DNA of 64,000 nucleotides from the NCBI GenBank assembly GCA_036346205.1, contig JARFJB010000889.1, positions 1,927,001-1,991,000 of the forward strand, written 5' to 3'. Position numbers and translations under genes: made by a program. Below, piece after piece: positions 35,337 through 45,228 of the stretch (position 1 is its first letter; every line of letters starts with the position of its first letter). Below the pieces are notes generated by a model, which saw only the letters and a list, made by a program, of their open reading frames with translations, was not told where the DNA came from and did no database searches. Source of the DNA: Vesta saturnalis (taxonomy: Eukaryota > Arthropoda > Insecta > Coleoptera > Lampyridae).

Positions 35337-36630
35337 TAACAGGTGAAATCCACGACCACATTAAGATGTTTATCGATCTCAATCACGTTATCTAATTCGG
35401 CGTATACCAAACAGTTAACGGTTTCTACGAGAGTTTCTTCAAAGCCAAATGGAACCGGTTCTAACTAAATTCCAGTGTGTGCTAGCGTTTTCAGACAAGT
35501 CAGGAGTTAGGTCGAAGGCCATTAAACAGTAGCCTTGGGGTAATCGCTCCTCGATATATCGTTGCCCTTATTCAAAAAATGAATACCCGTAACGGAGAAT
35601 AAGGTGTGATATTCTCTTACATATAAACCGTTGGCTGTAAAGTCTGATTGTAAGGCCTTCGAAGGAATCTGTTGGCCGTCAATATATTACGACATGTAGT
35701 TAATATTGCTGTGATGAAAATTGAATGGATTTGAGGAGTAATCACCGTTGAAGGCTTTATTGGCGACAAAACCTGCGTTGCATCGTTTAGATAACTGACC
35801 CAGGAATATATTATACAATGATTTTCGCTGTATGCCTGTAGGTATAGTTAACAATTTTACGTCTGTCCTTGTAGCAGGATATTTTGCTGCAGTTGTTTCT
35901 AAAGCTTTAGCGTGTGCAATTAGAATGGTGGGGTTGATACGCATACGTCTCACCAGTAATCTAGCGTCCATAATTCGCGTCTTGTAACTGGACTCACGCG
36001 CCGCCATTAGACTAAAGGTATCTCTTGATCGTACAAATTTAGCCTTTAATTCAACACTGCTTATGAGAAACTTTTGCTGATTAAATAAATCCGAGTGCAC
36101 GTGACCGATCATCTCAAATTGTTTGCTGTCGCTGCAAGTACTCGACGTTTCGAGAAACCGTTATTTGCGTGTCCCAGTGTATTTATCTGCCTAGCTGTAT
36201 CATTGTGCCGTAAGGTACAACCTGGATGTGAACTCTTGGCCTCCTCTCAAGAATTTAGCAACGTTTCTGTATTTGAGCGGTAGGCGTAGGTGTTGTTTGG
36301 TTGTGACACCATCTTCTGATTTAAGTAAATCTCCACTTGTGAGAAAAGCGAATGTATCCAATTGTTTACCGGTGCCACAACATCTGCGTCAGTAAGTGAT
36401 GTATCATCTTGCTTTAGAACTTTAGCTGTGATATACAACATGGTCTGACTTAAATCTATGCAATCGTTTTTATTTCTGGGCACTACAAACTCTTATGGAG
36501 CGTCATAACTAAGAGCTGATAATGGCTTGTAAAATATCCATTACCACCTTCGATACTTATCTGCGTCGACGGTAAAGTGAACAAAACCAATTCGGACGCA
36601 TTCACATGATTGGGCATGTAGAAAATCCAT
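35337..36630 (-). pseudogene. Polinton major capsid protein
   Basis: The start M-D-F-L-H-A-Q-S-C-E-C (ATG at 36628-36630) is followed by I-D-L-S-Q-T-M-L-Y-I-T-A-K, then V-N-N-W-I-H-S-L-F-S-Q-V, then F-V-R-S-R-D-T-F-S-L-M and K-A-F-N-G-D. The C-terminal end has L-M-A-F-D-L-T-P-D-L. This order is that of the double jelly-roll major capsid protein of Polintons. Stops or frameshifts fall near 36560, 36485, 36250-36110, 35690 and 35450, and part of the middle is missing. It lies just downstream of the small basic protein, as usual for the family. Confidence 0.85.
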
Positions 36631-36632
36631 TA

Positions 36633-37010
36633 TCTTGAAAATACATCGTCGTAGGTAGGTTTCTTCTTCTTAGCAGCAACAGCTCTCGGTAGAGATTGGT
36701 TATTATCGGCCAGACGTACTCTTTTATGGCCCGAACCCTCAATCATTTAATCGATTTTCTCATCGGCTTTACGTTTAAGATTTCCACCTGCCTCGCGAAA
36801 TCTTTCTTGAAACGATTCCTTAACAGGTCGGTCCTCTATGACGTCACCGAGAATATTGGCACCTGTTCTGAGAGCTTTTTTTTCCAATGGCCTTTGCATC
36901 AGTCTTAAATAACGGTATTATACTTCTAAATATACCATTTATCCAGCTTCCTATTTCGCGACCAGGTTGATATGGTGCACCTCTGTAGATGGAGCCTATA
37001 CCGTTACCGG
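36633..37010 (-). pseudogene. Polinton small basic structural protein
   Basis: It begins with I-Y-R-G-A-P-Y-Q-P-G-R-E-I-G-S-W and ends in a Lys/Arg-rich region with G-S-G-H-K-R-V-R. The arrangement and its place directly upstream of the major capsid gene match the small virion-type protein of Polintons, sometimes compared with adenovirus minor core/capsid proteins. A frameshift lies in the A-run near 36880, and a TAA interrupts the frame near 36750. The annotated plus-strand frame over it is a shadow. Confidence 0.55.
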
Positions 37011-37059
37011 CCTAATTCACATAATATTGTTCATAAAGACAAACCATTATTGCACTTTC

Positions 37060-37719
37060 TTAAAGCACATCTTTATGACCTCCGTAAGCGTAGTTTCCAG
37101 AAGTAATATTTATTATATGCATAAGCGGAGGTAAAACATCGCCCACAATTTGCGGTTCAACGATGTCGCAATAAACAAATATTTGCGTTGGTAATCCTAT
37201 CCATATACTAGGTGTGGGGGTATTGATTCCATGGCTATGTTTTGATACGGCCGATAACCCAGCTGTAAGGCTAAGACAATCCAAATAGCGAGAGGGAAGT
37301 TTTCAATTTCGTAGTGACGCGCTTAGTTAGATTATGGTATTCGATTGTTAGCAATTTACTTATTAGGTCGTCGTTATTTAGCTCGCTGGCCATTTCTTCA
37401 ATGTTGGCATAATTCCCCGTGGCGAAACGTAACATATACCATCCGCCGTTAATATAAATGGGTTTCGCGTTGTCGTGTTGAACTTTTTAAGTATCGTCTC
37501 TAACACATCCTCTTTTCCTTCGGGTGGATCAGTTCTGCAATAAATTAAATTATCTGTCGCACTTACAGCGGCAAATGAACAAGGGTGCTGAATTTCCGAA
37601 ATTCTTACAACCTATGAGCCTGTTAATCTTATTCGTTTTGGCACTTGTGTAATAAAACTTGACGTCATATTGTCGGGAAAATACCTCATGGAACTATTAC
37701 TTAATAAGGTAAGATAAAA
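37060..37719 (-). pseudogene. Polinton minor capsid (penton-like) protein
   Basis: The N-terminal block F-Y-L-T-L-L-S-N-S-S-M-R-Y-F-P-D-N is close to the conserved start of the single jelly-roll minor capsid protein. The later block I-F-V-Y-C-D-I-V-E-P-Q-I-V-G-D (frame 37060-37284) is its most conserved segment. A TAG near 37615 and frameshifts around 37440 and 37290 break the gene. The C-terminus is missing: sequence passes from G-H-K-D-V-L almost directly into the next gene. Confidence 0.75.
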
Positions 37720-37857
37720 CCCATTTTATGTACCTCTCAGCTACGAAGCTAACACCCAGCTATTAAATTTGTCACTGTATTTACGCCACTTGACCAGGTA
37801 TTGTTTATATCGTCCGCGGACCTTCTCTGCTAAAACCTTATCGACTTTAATACAGGA

Positions 37858-38306
37858 TCAAAGGAAAATAGGATCATTATTAAGATCACTTATGCGATAA
37901 ACTGGAGGTCTTCTTTTTATCACTCCACTAATTGTAAAAACTTCCTCGCTCCAGTTTGTTTCATATCCCTTTTCAAAGGTGTACTTAGTTCTGGCGATTC
38001 TAACATGTTCACCGGCTTTATATTTAGGAGGGCGTGATGTGCCTAAGCCTTGCGCGTACAGATTATTCCACACTTCCAAAATGCTTTCATCGTTTACAGC
38101 CGTACTGGGCCATTTTTGTACTTGAATGAGGACTATTCTTGTAAGCAGTCACAAGTTTTTGGAGCACATTAGCATACCTGTAGGAATTTGTGTAGGTGAA
38201 ATAATGCCACAGCTTTATTTTCAATGTTTGTTAAATCTTTCGACTACAGATGCTTTTACATCAGGGTTATTTGTTACATAGAAATTGATATTTTGTTTCT
38301 GCGAAA
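37858..38306 (-). pseudogene. Polinton integrase, C-terminal third only
   Basis: The segment V-V-E-R-F-N-K-H carries the catalytic Glu of the retroviral-type integrase core. After it come W-H-Y-F-T-Y-T-N, then K-N-S-P-H-S-S-T-K-M-A, and the C-terminal tail K-Y-T-F-E-K-G-Y-E-T-N-W-S-E-E-V-F. The two catalytic Asp residues and the zinc-binding N-terminus are deleted; upstream sequence already belongs to another ORF. A TGA follows K-H, and a one-base loss near 38110 shifts the frame after K-M-A. The family's role is to insert element DNA into the chromosome. Confidence 0.8.
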
Positions 38307-38329
38307 GGATCTTCGCGGGGTTTCCCTCG

Positions 38330-38902
38330 ATTCACTATCGGCATCGTAATTCTCACCTATAGCTGTGAGGCTCGGTTCAATGTTAGGTGATACAATAGCA
38401 TCAAGCCTTCGAGTATTTCCGATAAACTCTTGTGGTATGTTTATTTCTTTAATGTAAGTCGCAAACTATCACCAGTCGTGTGGGTTTGTAGTTTTTCGCT
38501 GTCTTAACGTTTCGTGAACCAGATCGATAATGTTGGAATGAGGGATGATCTCACCTTTTATTGTGACAATACCCCTTTTATCCCATAATACATCACCGAC
38601 CGCATTCAACATACGCAAGAAATCAGTGCCTTTCTTCCTGTATGAAACAGGCAGTGTTGATACTAACTCGTCTCCTGCCAGAACTTTGCGTTTCGGCAAA
38701 TCTCTAGTATCATCATCACCGCTGATTGTTATTCTAGCGGGTTGACGTAACTGATTGGAAAAGTGTAGATATCTTTGAAGAACCTGATTGTACTGCTACA
38801 ATTTGTCATCGTCGGTCATTTTGGTTTTTAATACTTTATCCATGTCGTTACCCAACTGCGTTAATATGTTGTTTTGAGTGATGAGTGACATCTGGTGCTT
38901 GC
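38330..38902 (-). pseudogene. Conserved Polinton ORF of unknown function
   Basis: The recognisable order is Q-Y-N-Q-V-L-Q-R-Y-L-H, then R-K-K-G-T-D-F-L-R-M-L, then I-I-P-H-S-N-I-I-D-L-V, and finally I-N-I-P-Q-E-F-I-G-N-T-R-R. I know this pattern from Polinton-linked hypothetical proteins that lie beside the capsid cluster. A TAG near 38795 and two stops near 38460 interrupt it. The end runs into the truncated integrase, marking a deletion junction. Confidence 0.6.
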
Positions 38903-38960
38903 AGACGCTGTATAGAATCCAAAGGTAGAATCATCATCTTCTACAGATTGTGGTCCATAG

Positions 38961-39293
38961 TTATTGAAAGAAATTACCCAGAATTCCGCCAAGTAATGGT
39001 CCTAACAGGAGCGGTAGAAATGTGCCGCCCGTCTGTACGAGAAACTGTTTCTTCTTTTTTATAGATTCACCTCTCTGTTCCAGCCGCCTTAAAGTGTGCT
39101 TATGTTGACAGGGTCGCTGCTTCTGATCAGCTGACTGAGGTACACGACCTTTTAAAATGTTATGTGCACACTCGCAAATGTATTCCACCTGCTTACTATC
39201 CAGACATTTCAATAAAGCGTCACGTTGACTTTTACTTAATATGGCTAGTACGCGCAGGATATCGGTGTTTTCGATTATAGCGTCAGCCATCAT
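38961..39293 (-). CDS. Small Polinton protein with C-terminal hydrophobic tail
   Basis: This 110-codon frame is the only intact one in the element. It has C-L-D-S-K-Q-V-E-Y-I-C-E-C-A-H, a basic centre (K-H-T-L-R-R-L near 67) and a hydrophobic Gly/Leu-rich end (L-P-L-L-L-G-P-L-L-G-G-I-L-G). The G-G-x-F-L-P-L-L tail recalls the adenovirus pX/pVI type of core or minor capsid peptide, and the same small protein is common in Polintons. Its function is inferred from position only. Confidence 0.6.
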   Translation of the reverse strand: MMADAIIENTDILRVLAILSKSQRDALLKCLDSKQVEYICECAHNILKGRVPQSADQKQRPCQHKHTLRRLEQRGESIKKKKQFLVQTGGTFLPLLLGPLLGGILGNFFQ

Positions 39294-39344
39294 ATATGAT
39301 ATAATCTTTATGACTGTGAGGCTTAAACCCTTTTTTCGCTATAT

Positions 39345-39575
39345 ATACTTGGCAAATACCTTGAGGCTCAAATATGTTTGATTTATATCGTAGCATATCC
39401 GGTGTATTCTATTTTAAATCGAACAATAAATATCCGTGCGGATTAGAAGTAGCATCATGGTACGCAGCCTCTAACGGTTGTCAGGTGAAATCTGCCTTGC
39501 TAAATGCTGTATCTGTACCCTGTCATACGGGTTCTTAAAGAAGATTATGTAATGAGCGTTGAGGGAGATATCTCA
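39345..39575 (-). pseudogene. Polinton packaging ATPase, C-terminal end
   Basis: D-I-S-L-N-A-H-Y-I-I-F-F-K-N-P followed by Q-I-Q-H-L-A-R-Q-I matches the C-terminal part of the FtsK/A32-type packaging ATPase. The family hydrolyses ATP to drive genome packaging. The next block, D-A-T-S-N-P-H-G-Y-L-L-F-D-L-K, is in another frame. The Walker A and B motifs are not present; the gene is cut at about 39577 next to a dispersed repeat. Confidence 0.75.
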
Positions 39576-39589
39576 CTGTCTACGTCCTT

Positions 39590-39665
39590 GATGAAATTTA
39601 CAGTTATCTTCGTCAGTAGTAATATCTGTTAAAATTGTTAAAGATGTAAACAATTTTGTCAAAGT
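39590..39665 (-). repeat. Dispersed repeat fragment (family of 7150-7340)
   Basis: Its reverse complement matches 7155-7225, including ACTACTGACGAAGATAACTGTAA. It stops in the loop of the hammerhead-like hairpin and meets the Polinton remnant there. Confidence 0.7.
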
Positions 39666-42443
39666 TGAAAAATTAAAACATAAACATCAGCCTGCTATTA
39701 ATATAACAGTTTGAGGAACGAATAAAGCCAACTATAAAATTAAATTTTAGTAAAGAATAACTAGGTCATTAAAAATTAAATATTGTTAAACTGTCTTAAA
39801 GATGACATCAGAACACTCTCTACGACGAAAGCTAACAATGAAAAATGTCAGCCAAAAAACATGTTTAACAATATTTAATCAAGTTATGAATTCATGATGT
39901 AAGTGTAAAGTTGTGAAAAACTTCAATTTCAAAATGATAGAAGCATTCACAAACATAAACATGACATCAAATAAAATAATCCAGTTAAATTTAAAAAAGA
40001 GATATCTTTATCACTAAGTGCAAGTGTTATTAACAATGAAAAGCATAATGCAGAACGTTTTTTTGTAATTGACGTAACTTATGTTTTTTAAATAAATCAT
40101 ATTCGATAATAACATCGGAAAAATCCTCTGAAAACTGCTCAATGCAGGACTGCAATGAATAGCTCCAAGCTCTATCAGGTTTTCGGGTGTCACTGTGGAA
40201 ATGTGCCATTAAAATTAAGGCATCTTGTTCTGATGATAACTTCATTGTTGTACAGTATCAGTATGCAAAATTCAAATTAACATGAGTAACAATTCACAGT
40301 AAAAAATGCTAACGTACACGAGAATAGCTTCGTAACGTTAAGAGCTCTGAAAATATCTTTTTTAAATGTTGATTAAATGTAGAGGAATACAGCAAACAGA
40401 AGTAATGCAAATATGAGGTTATAAAACCAAATATTACGGTTTAGTAATTTTTTTATTTTCGACCTGCTAACAACTACCAACCTAAAGCAAACATATTTAA
40501 AGCGCGAAATTTAAAATTCATCACGTGGGGGTCAAGCATTTAGGAAAACTCGTTACATAACCTCCATTTGTTTGTTTATCCTTTGACTGTTTCCTCATTT
40601 CCTACATTTACTTCATTTAATGATCATTTATTTCCAGGATATTGTTTTTCAACCGTTATCATTACTATAATCAACGTTCAGTAATTTTTACAAAATAATC
40701 ACAATAAACAAGTAATTGTATTTTGGAATTCTGCAGCTTTAAATGCTGCATCTCGGGATATATTTTCTAATCAGAATTTATTATAACGATAACCCAACTC
40801 AAAATTTAGCAACCAATCGAAAGTTTTAATTTGAGCCAATTAGGATCTGATTACATTGGTAATTTTTCCACACTAAGGAGCAAGTTCTTACAGTGATAAT
40901 ACTGATGAGAATAATAAAAAAGTTCAACAATAAACTGTATTAATAATTATTATTATTTATAACACAATTACTATAAACTACCGCATTTTGAAAAAAAACC
41001 TTCAATTTTCCTGCATTTTCTTTGGATTGTCTTGCTGAAATCAACCCGTGATACAAAGCTTTTGGTAATGTTGGTCAGTCAGAATCACTTGTAGTTGTTA
41101 TCTTTAGAATTTTGCTACAACTATTCGTGATCTGACTGACAATAATTACCGGCAAGACTCCTACCACTTGTATTATTTACGAAAATAATTGTCTCATGTT
41201 TTTCATATTACACCATATGATTGTATGTGATGAAGTAGCGGTAAACACTCCTGGCGAGGATAGTATGTTGCTTCCTTAGCTTTCTTTATTCAATATGCTA
41301 AAAGGATACACATTTGACTTGATCTATAACTCTTTATCAGACAGTTTTGACTGAGCATTGAATAAACCAACCCTTAATGTGAAAATTTTTTTTGATAAGC
41401 TGATGTCGAGGCATTTTGTGTTTTGCTAATTGTTTTAGATAAACTGAAACGTTCATGAATTTAATTTGTTGTTTTATTTTAAAGTGTTTAATCTTTATTA
41501 AGTTCAAAGGCAAATTCATTTCATCAAATTAATATATTTTAACTTAATATTAGATTGCAAATTGCGACAATGAAGGTGAAAGTAAGATTTATTATTATGT
41601 TTATTATTTTAAAGCGCTTTTGAATTGAATAGAAAGTGCTAAAGTCTTTAATAACGCACAGAACCATAAATTGTTACAAAAGTAAAGTTGCCTAAGCCTA
41701 ATAAGGGTTAAGGATTACAATCAGGAAACACTTTATAAGAGGATTATACAAGTACATACTAAATTCAGTTGTCTACACTGGTGTTAGATGTGATTTTTCT
41801 AACTATACCATTGTATACGTTCCGAAATTTATAAGAATTTATAGCAGAATTTTACTATCTAAACAAATAAAAAAAATGTTGAACATTACGAATGCTAAGC
41901 TTTTAGTAGCCAGTTAATGTGATTCAGTTTCAAGCAAACGAATTTAGTATGACATAAATAAATAGCAGCGAAAAAAACTTTTAATGTATCATCAAGTGAA
42001 AATTACAATATTTTTATAACGCTATACAGGTGTTGAAGTACGTAGTAACAATCATCTAAATATATAGAAATATGAAGATGTTAAGGTTTTCTTATTAAGA
42101 AAAATAAATGTGAAAAAGTGTTATTAAAAATAAAACTCACTGGTTACGCCATTGTATTTTGCTTTAGAAATATAAGTAATTACAGGCGTAGAGAAACCAT
42201 TTGTGTGTGTGTTCTGCGTTTTACGCAACATTACCTTACCTTACTTTGTAAAATATTTTTCATATAAGATATAACTTTAAAATGTTTGTTTGTAATCTGT
42301 TTACATTTTAAAAGGGTGTGCTGTAATTGATGCAATTTTAATTGTTTATTATTTTGATAAATAATTAAAATTTTTATCAAACAAAGAAAGGCATTAATAT
42401 CATATGTCAAATTTATAAATATCGAAATTGAATAGTATTCTTT
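39666..42443. other. Non-coding A/T-rich interval
   Basis: One minus-strand frame of 71 codons (40030-40245, starting M-K-L-S-S-E-Q-D-A-L-I-L) has better composition than its neighbours and could be a decayed helix-turn-helix, but I cannot assign it. Otherwise nothing is supported. Confidence 0.4.
41064..41150. repeat. Hairpin with arms of about 38 bp
   Basis: GGTAATGTTGGTCAGTCAGA ... TAGTTGT pairs with ACAACTA ... TCTGACTGACAATAATTACC around a 20-bp loop. MITE-like. Confidence 0.65.
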
Positions 42444-45228
42444 ATGAATAAAGAAGAAAGTGATGGGGATGAGAAGGATAGCTACTTAGAAAGGCCATAC
42501 AAATGCAGCGGAAGAAACAAAAATAAAATATCCGAATTTGTAAAAAAAATAAATACACAAGATTGGACAGAGGCAGGAACTTCAACTTTATCACAATTTT
42601 GTGCTAAATGTAATAAATCTTTTAAATCTATTAATATCCAGAATACAAAGAAACATAAAAACGAAAAAATCCCAATAAACTCGACACAACAAAATCAAAA
42701 TTTTATTGAAGAATCTGTAAAGAAATGTCAATACTGTCAAAAATTATTCAAATCACAAAGGGGAATAAATACTCACATTCGAAAGGCACACCCATAAATA
42801 TATCGTCAAAAATTATTAGAAAATGAAGAGATAGTCGAGGAAAAAATATCAGATCATGTTCAACAAAATAACTCTAACTCCAACAATGAATTACATAAAG
42901 AAATTTTGCTATGGCAAAAGGAATTCAATGCAAAATTTTTAAATGAACAAACATTTAGCCAAAGAGTTGAAGATTTTAGTAGATTTCTATTAAAATTCCT
43001 TAACCAGCTACCAGGCCCAAAACACCCGGCAAAAATATTTTATGAGGCAAGAAAAAGAAAAGGTTTCAAACCTTCTAATAATATGTATACCAAAACTACA
43101 AATCCCGAAAGATTATCAAAACGTAATAGAGAAAAACATAAACACGAATATGAATACCAACTAACTCAATATCTTTATTACATCCAACGTCGCAAAGCAG
43201 TTCGAATAATATGTGAAAAAAATAATCAAAATTGTAAACTAGATCCTAATATTGTTTACGATTTTTACAAAAATAAATTTGAAACACCCAATAATTTTTG
43301 CCTGGAAGATAATTACCCGATAATTGACACAGAAGAACAAAAAAAAATTAGTGACGAATATAAAGCTGAAATTTCAGTAGAAGAAATCACCAAATGCATC
43401 AAATCAATAAAAATAGATACTTCACCAGGCCGAGACAGAATAATTATGAGATGTATAAAGAATAATATAAATATCATAGAAATTCTAGCAAAAATAGGAA
43501 ATATTATGTTAGATACAGGTTTCGTTCCAAACTCTTTTAAACAAGCAAGAACAATTTTAATTCATAAAAAAGGTAATACCGATGATTTAAATAATTTTAG
43601 ACCTATTTCAATTTGTTCATTATTGCGAAGAATTATAGAAAAAGTTCTTGACATATATATTCGAAATTTTATTCACATAAACGTCAATCAAAGAGGTTTT
43701 ATGCATATACAAGGATGTCTAATTAATAATAATATTATAGAAACTATTCTTGAAAAATCAAAACAATTAAAACAAAATACATCCTTAATTTTTTAGATAT
43801 TGAAAAAGCTTATGACAATATAGGTCATAAACATTTAATTAAAATAATAAAATCCTCAAAAATTCCTACTAAATTACAAAATTTAATTATAAACCTACAA
43901 TGCAATAATGAATCTTTTGTTGATTTAGGATTTAAAAGAACTAAGAAATTTAAAATTAATAATGGTGTTTTGCAAGGGTCTCCTCTACCTCCTATTTTAT
44001 TTAATTTAGCAATTAATCATATATTTGAAGAACTTTCAGAGCACAAATTTATTTGGATTTAGAATTAGCGATGACAAATCTATAAATCCTATAACAATTT
44101 TAGGATATGCTGATGATACTGTAATAATAGGGAAAGATTATAATGCAACATCTAATATATTATTTATGATAGAAAATAAATTTGACGAAATAGGATTAAA
44201 AATTAATTATAATAAATCGTCAGGAATATCACTAGATAAAGGGAAATTAATTAATAGATCATTTTCATGCAAAAATAGTAACGTAATTAAAACTATTGGA
44301 TCAGAAGAAAAAATAAAATATTTAGGAGTAACTTTTTCAGACAAATTAATATTTGAAGAAGATATTATTTTAAAAAAATTTAGTACTAATTTGGAAATTT
44401 TAACTAAAACTATATTATTAAATGCACACCAAAAATTAAATATACTAAATCAATACATCTCACCATGCTAAATATATCCTTTACAAACAGCTCCATTAAA
44501 TAAACTTTCAAAAATATTTTTAGACAAAGTTCACAAACTTATAAGAAGTAGCGTTAGAGAAATCATACAACTCCCAGGAGACACTCCAAATAGTTTTTTA
44601 TACTCATAAAAAAATGTTAGAGGTCTAGAAATTTTTAATTCTTATTGGGAAGCTTTCATTCAACAATTTAACAAATTTCGTTTATTAGAAAATTCCAACT
44701 GTGAATTAATTAAAAAAAAAAATGTTTGAGGAAAATAAAATGTCATGTCTATTAAAATTAAATATAGATAACAATGATATAAATATTATAGAGAAATCTA
44801 AGAAACAAACAAAATCTATTAGATCAATTTTACGTGAAAGGGAATTTCAAAATTGGACTAATCATACTCAAAAGAAAGGGTTATTTTATATAGACAAGTC
44901 AAAAGTAGTAACAAATGGGTTTATCAAAAAAATGGACTAAGTATTTCTGAATGGACAGACTGCATTAAGATGTCTTGTAATGTTTCCGCACTTCGAACAA
45001 TCCCAGGTCACAGTACTCACACATCCCATTGCCGAAGATGCAATGAGTTTGAAACACTTGCTCACGTGTTGGGTTTCTGTAACTATGGTGAATTGTTACG
45101 AATTAAAAGACACAATGATGTAAGACAGATTATTGCAGATAATTTTCGAAATAAGGGATGGGAGGTTCATGAAGAAATAATGGGACTATCTTCATTAGAT
45201 AATATTGAAGAGTGGACATCTTAGCTAT
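42444..45228 (+). pseudogene. R2-type ORF, 5' part: zinc finger, reverse transcriptase, CCHC knuckle
   Basis: Near residue 92 a C2H2 finger (C-Q-Y-C-Q-K-L-F-K-S ... H-I-R-K-A-H) would bind target DNA. The reverse transcriptase follows: P-G-R-D at about 43428, F-R-P-I-S-I-C-S, L-D-I-E-K-A-Y-D, Q-G-S-P-L-P-P and the catalytic G-Y-A-D-D. Near 45030 is a knuckle C-R-R-C-x7-H-x4-C, exact for the R2 clade, then R-I-K-R-H-N. The frame is broken by stops at about 42796, 44469, 44607 and 44727 and by frameshifts near 43791, 44040 and 45208. Codon use is extremely A-rich. At 45212 the sequence reaches V-D-I, the first endonuclease acidic residue, and is then interrupted. Confidence 0.85.

Larger units (their letters stand above)
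34260..39577 (-). mobile_element. Decayed Polinton/Maverick element
   Basis: At least nine adjacent minus-strand gene remnants match Polinton proteins. In transcription order they are: packaging ATPase C-terminus, a small hydrophobic-tailed protein, a conserved ORF, integrase C-terminus, minor capsid (penton-like) protein, a small basic protein, major capsid protein, a conserved ORF and an adenain-like protease. Protein-primed DNA polymerase, most of the integrase and the terminal repeats are missing. Nearly every gene has at least one stop or frameshift. The right end is cut off by another repeat at about 39580. This is an endogenous relic, not a functional virus-like element. Confidence 0.85.
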
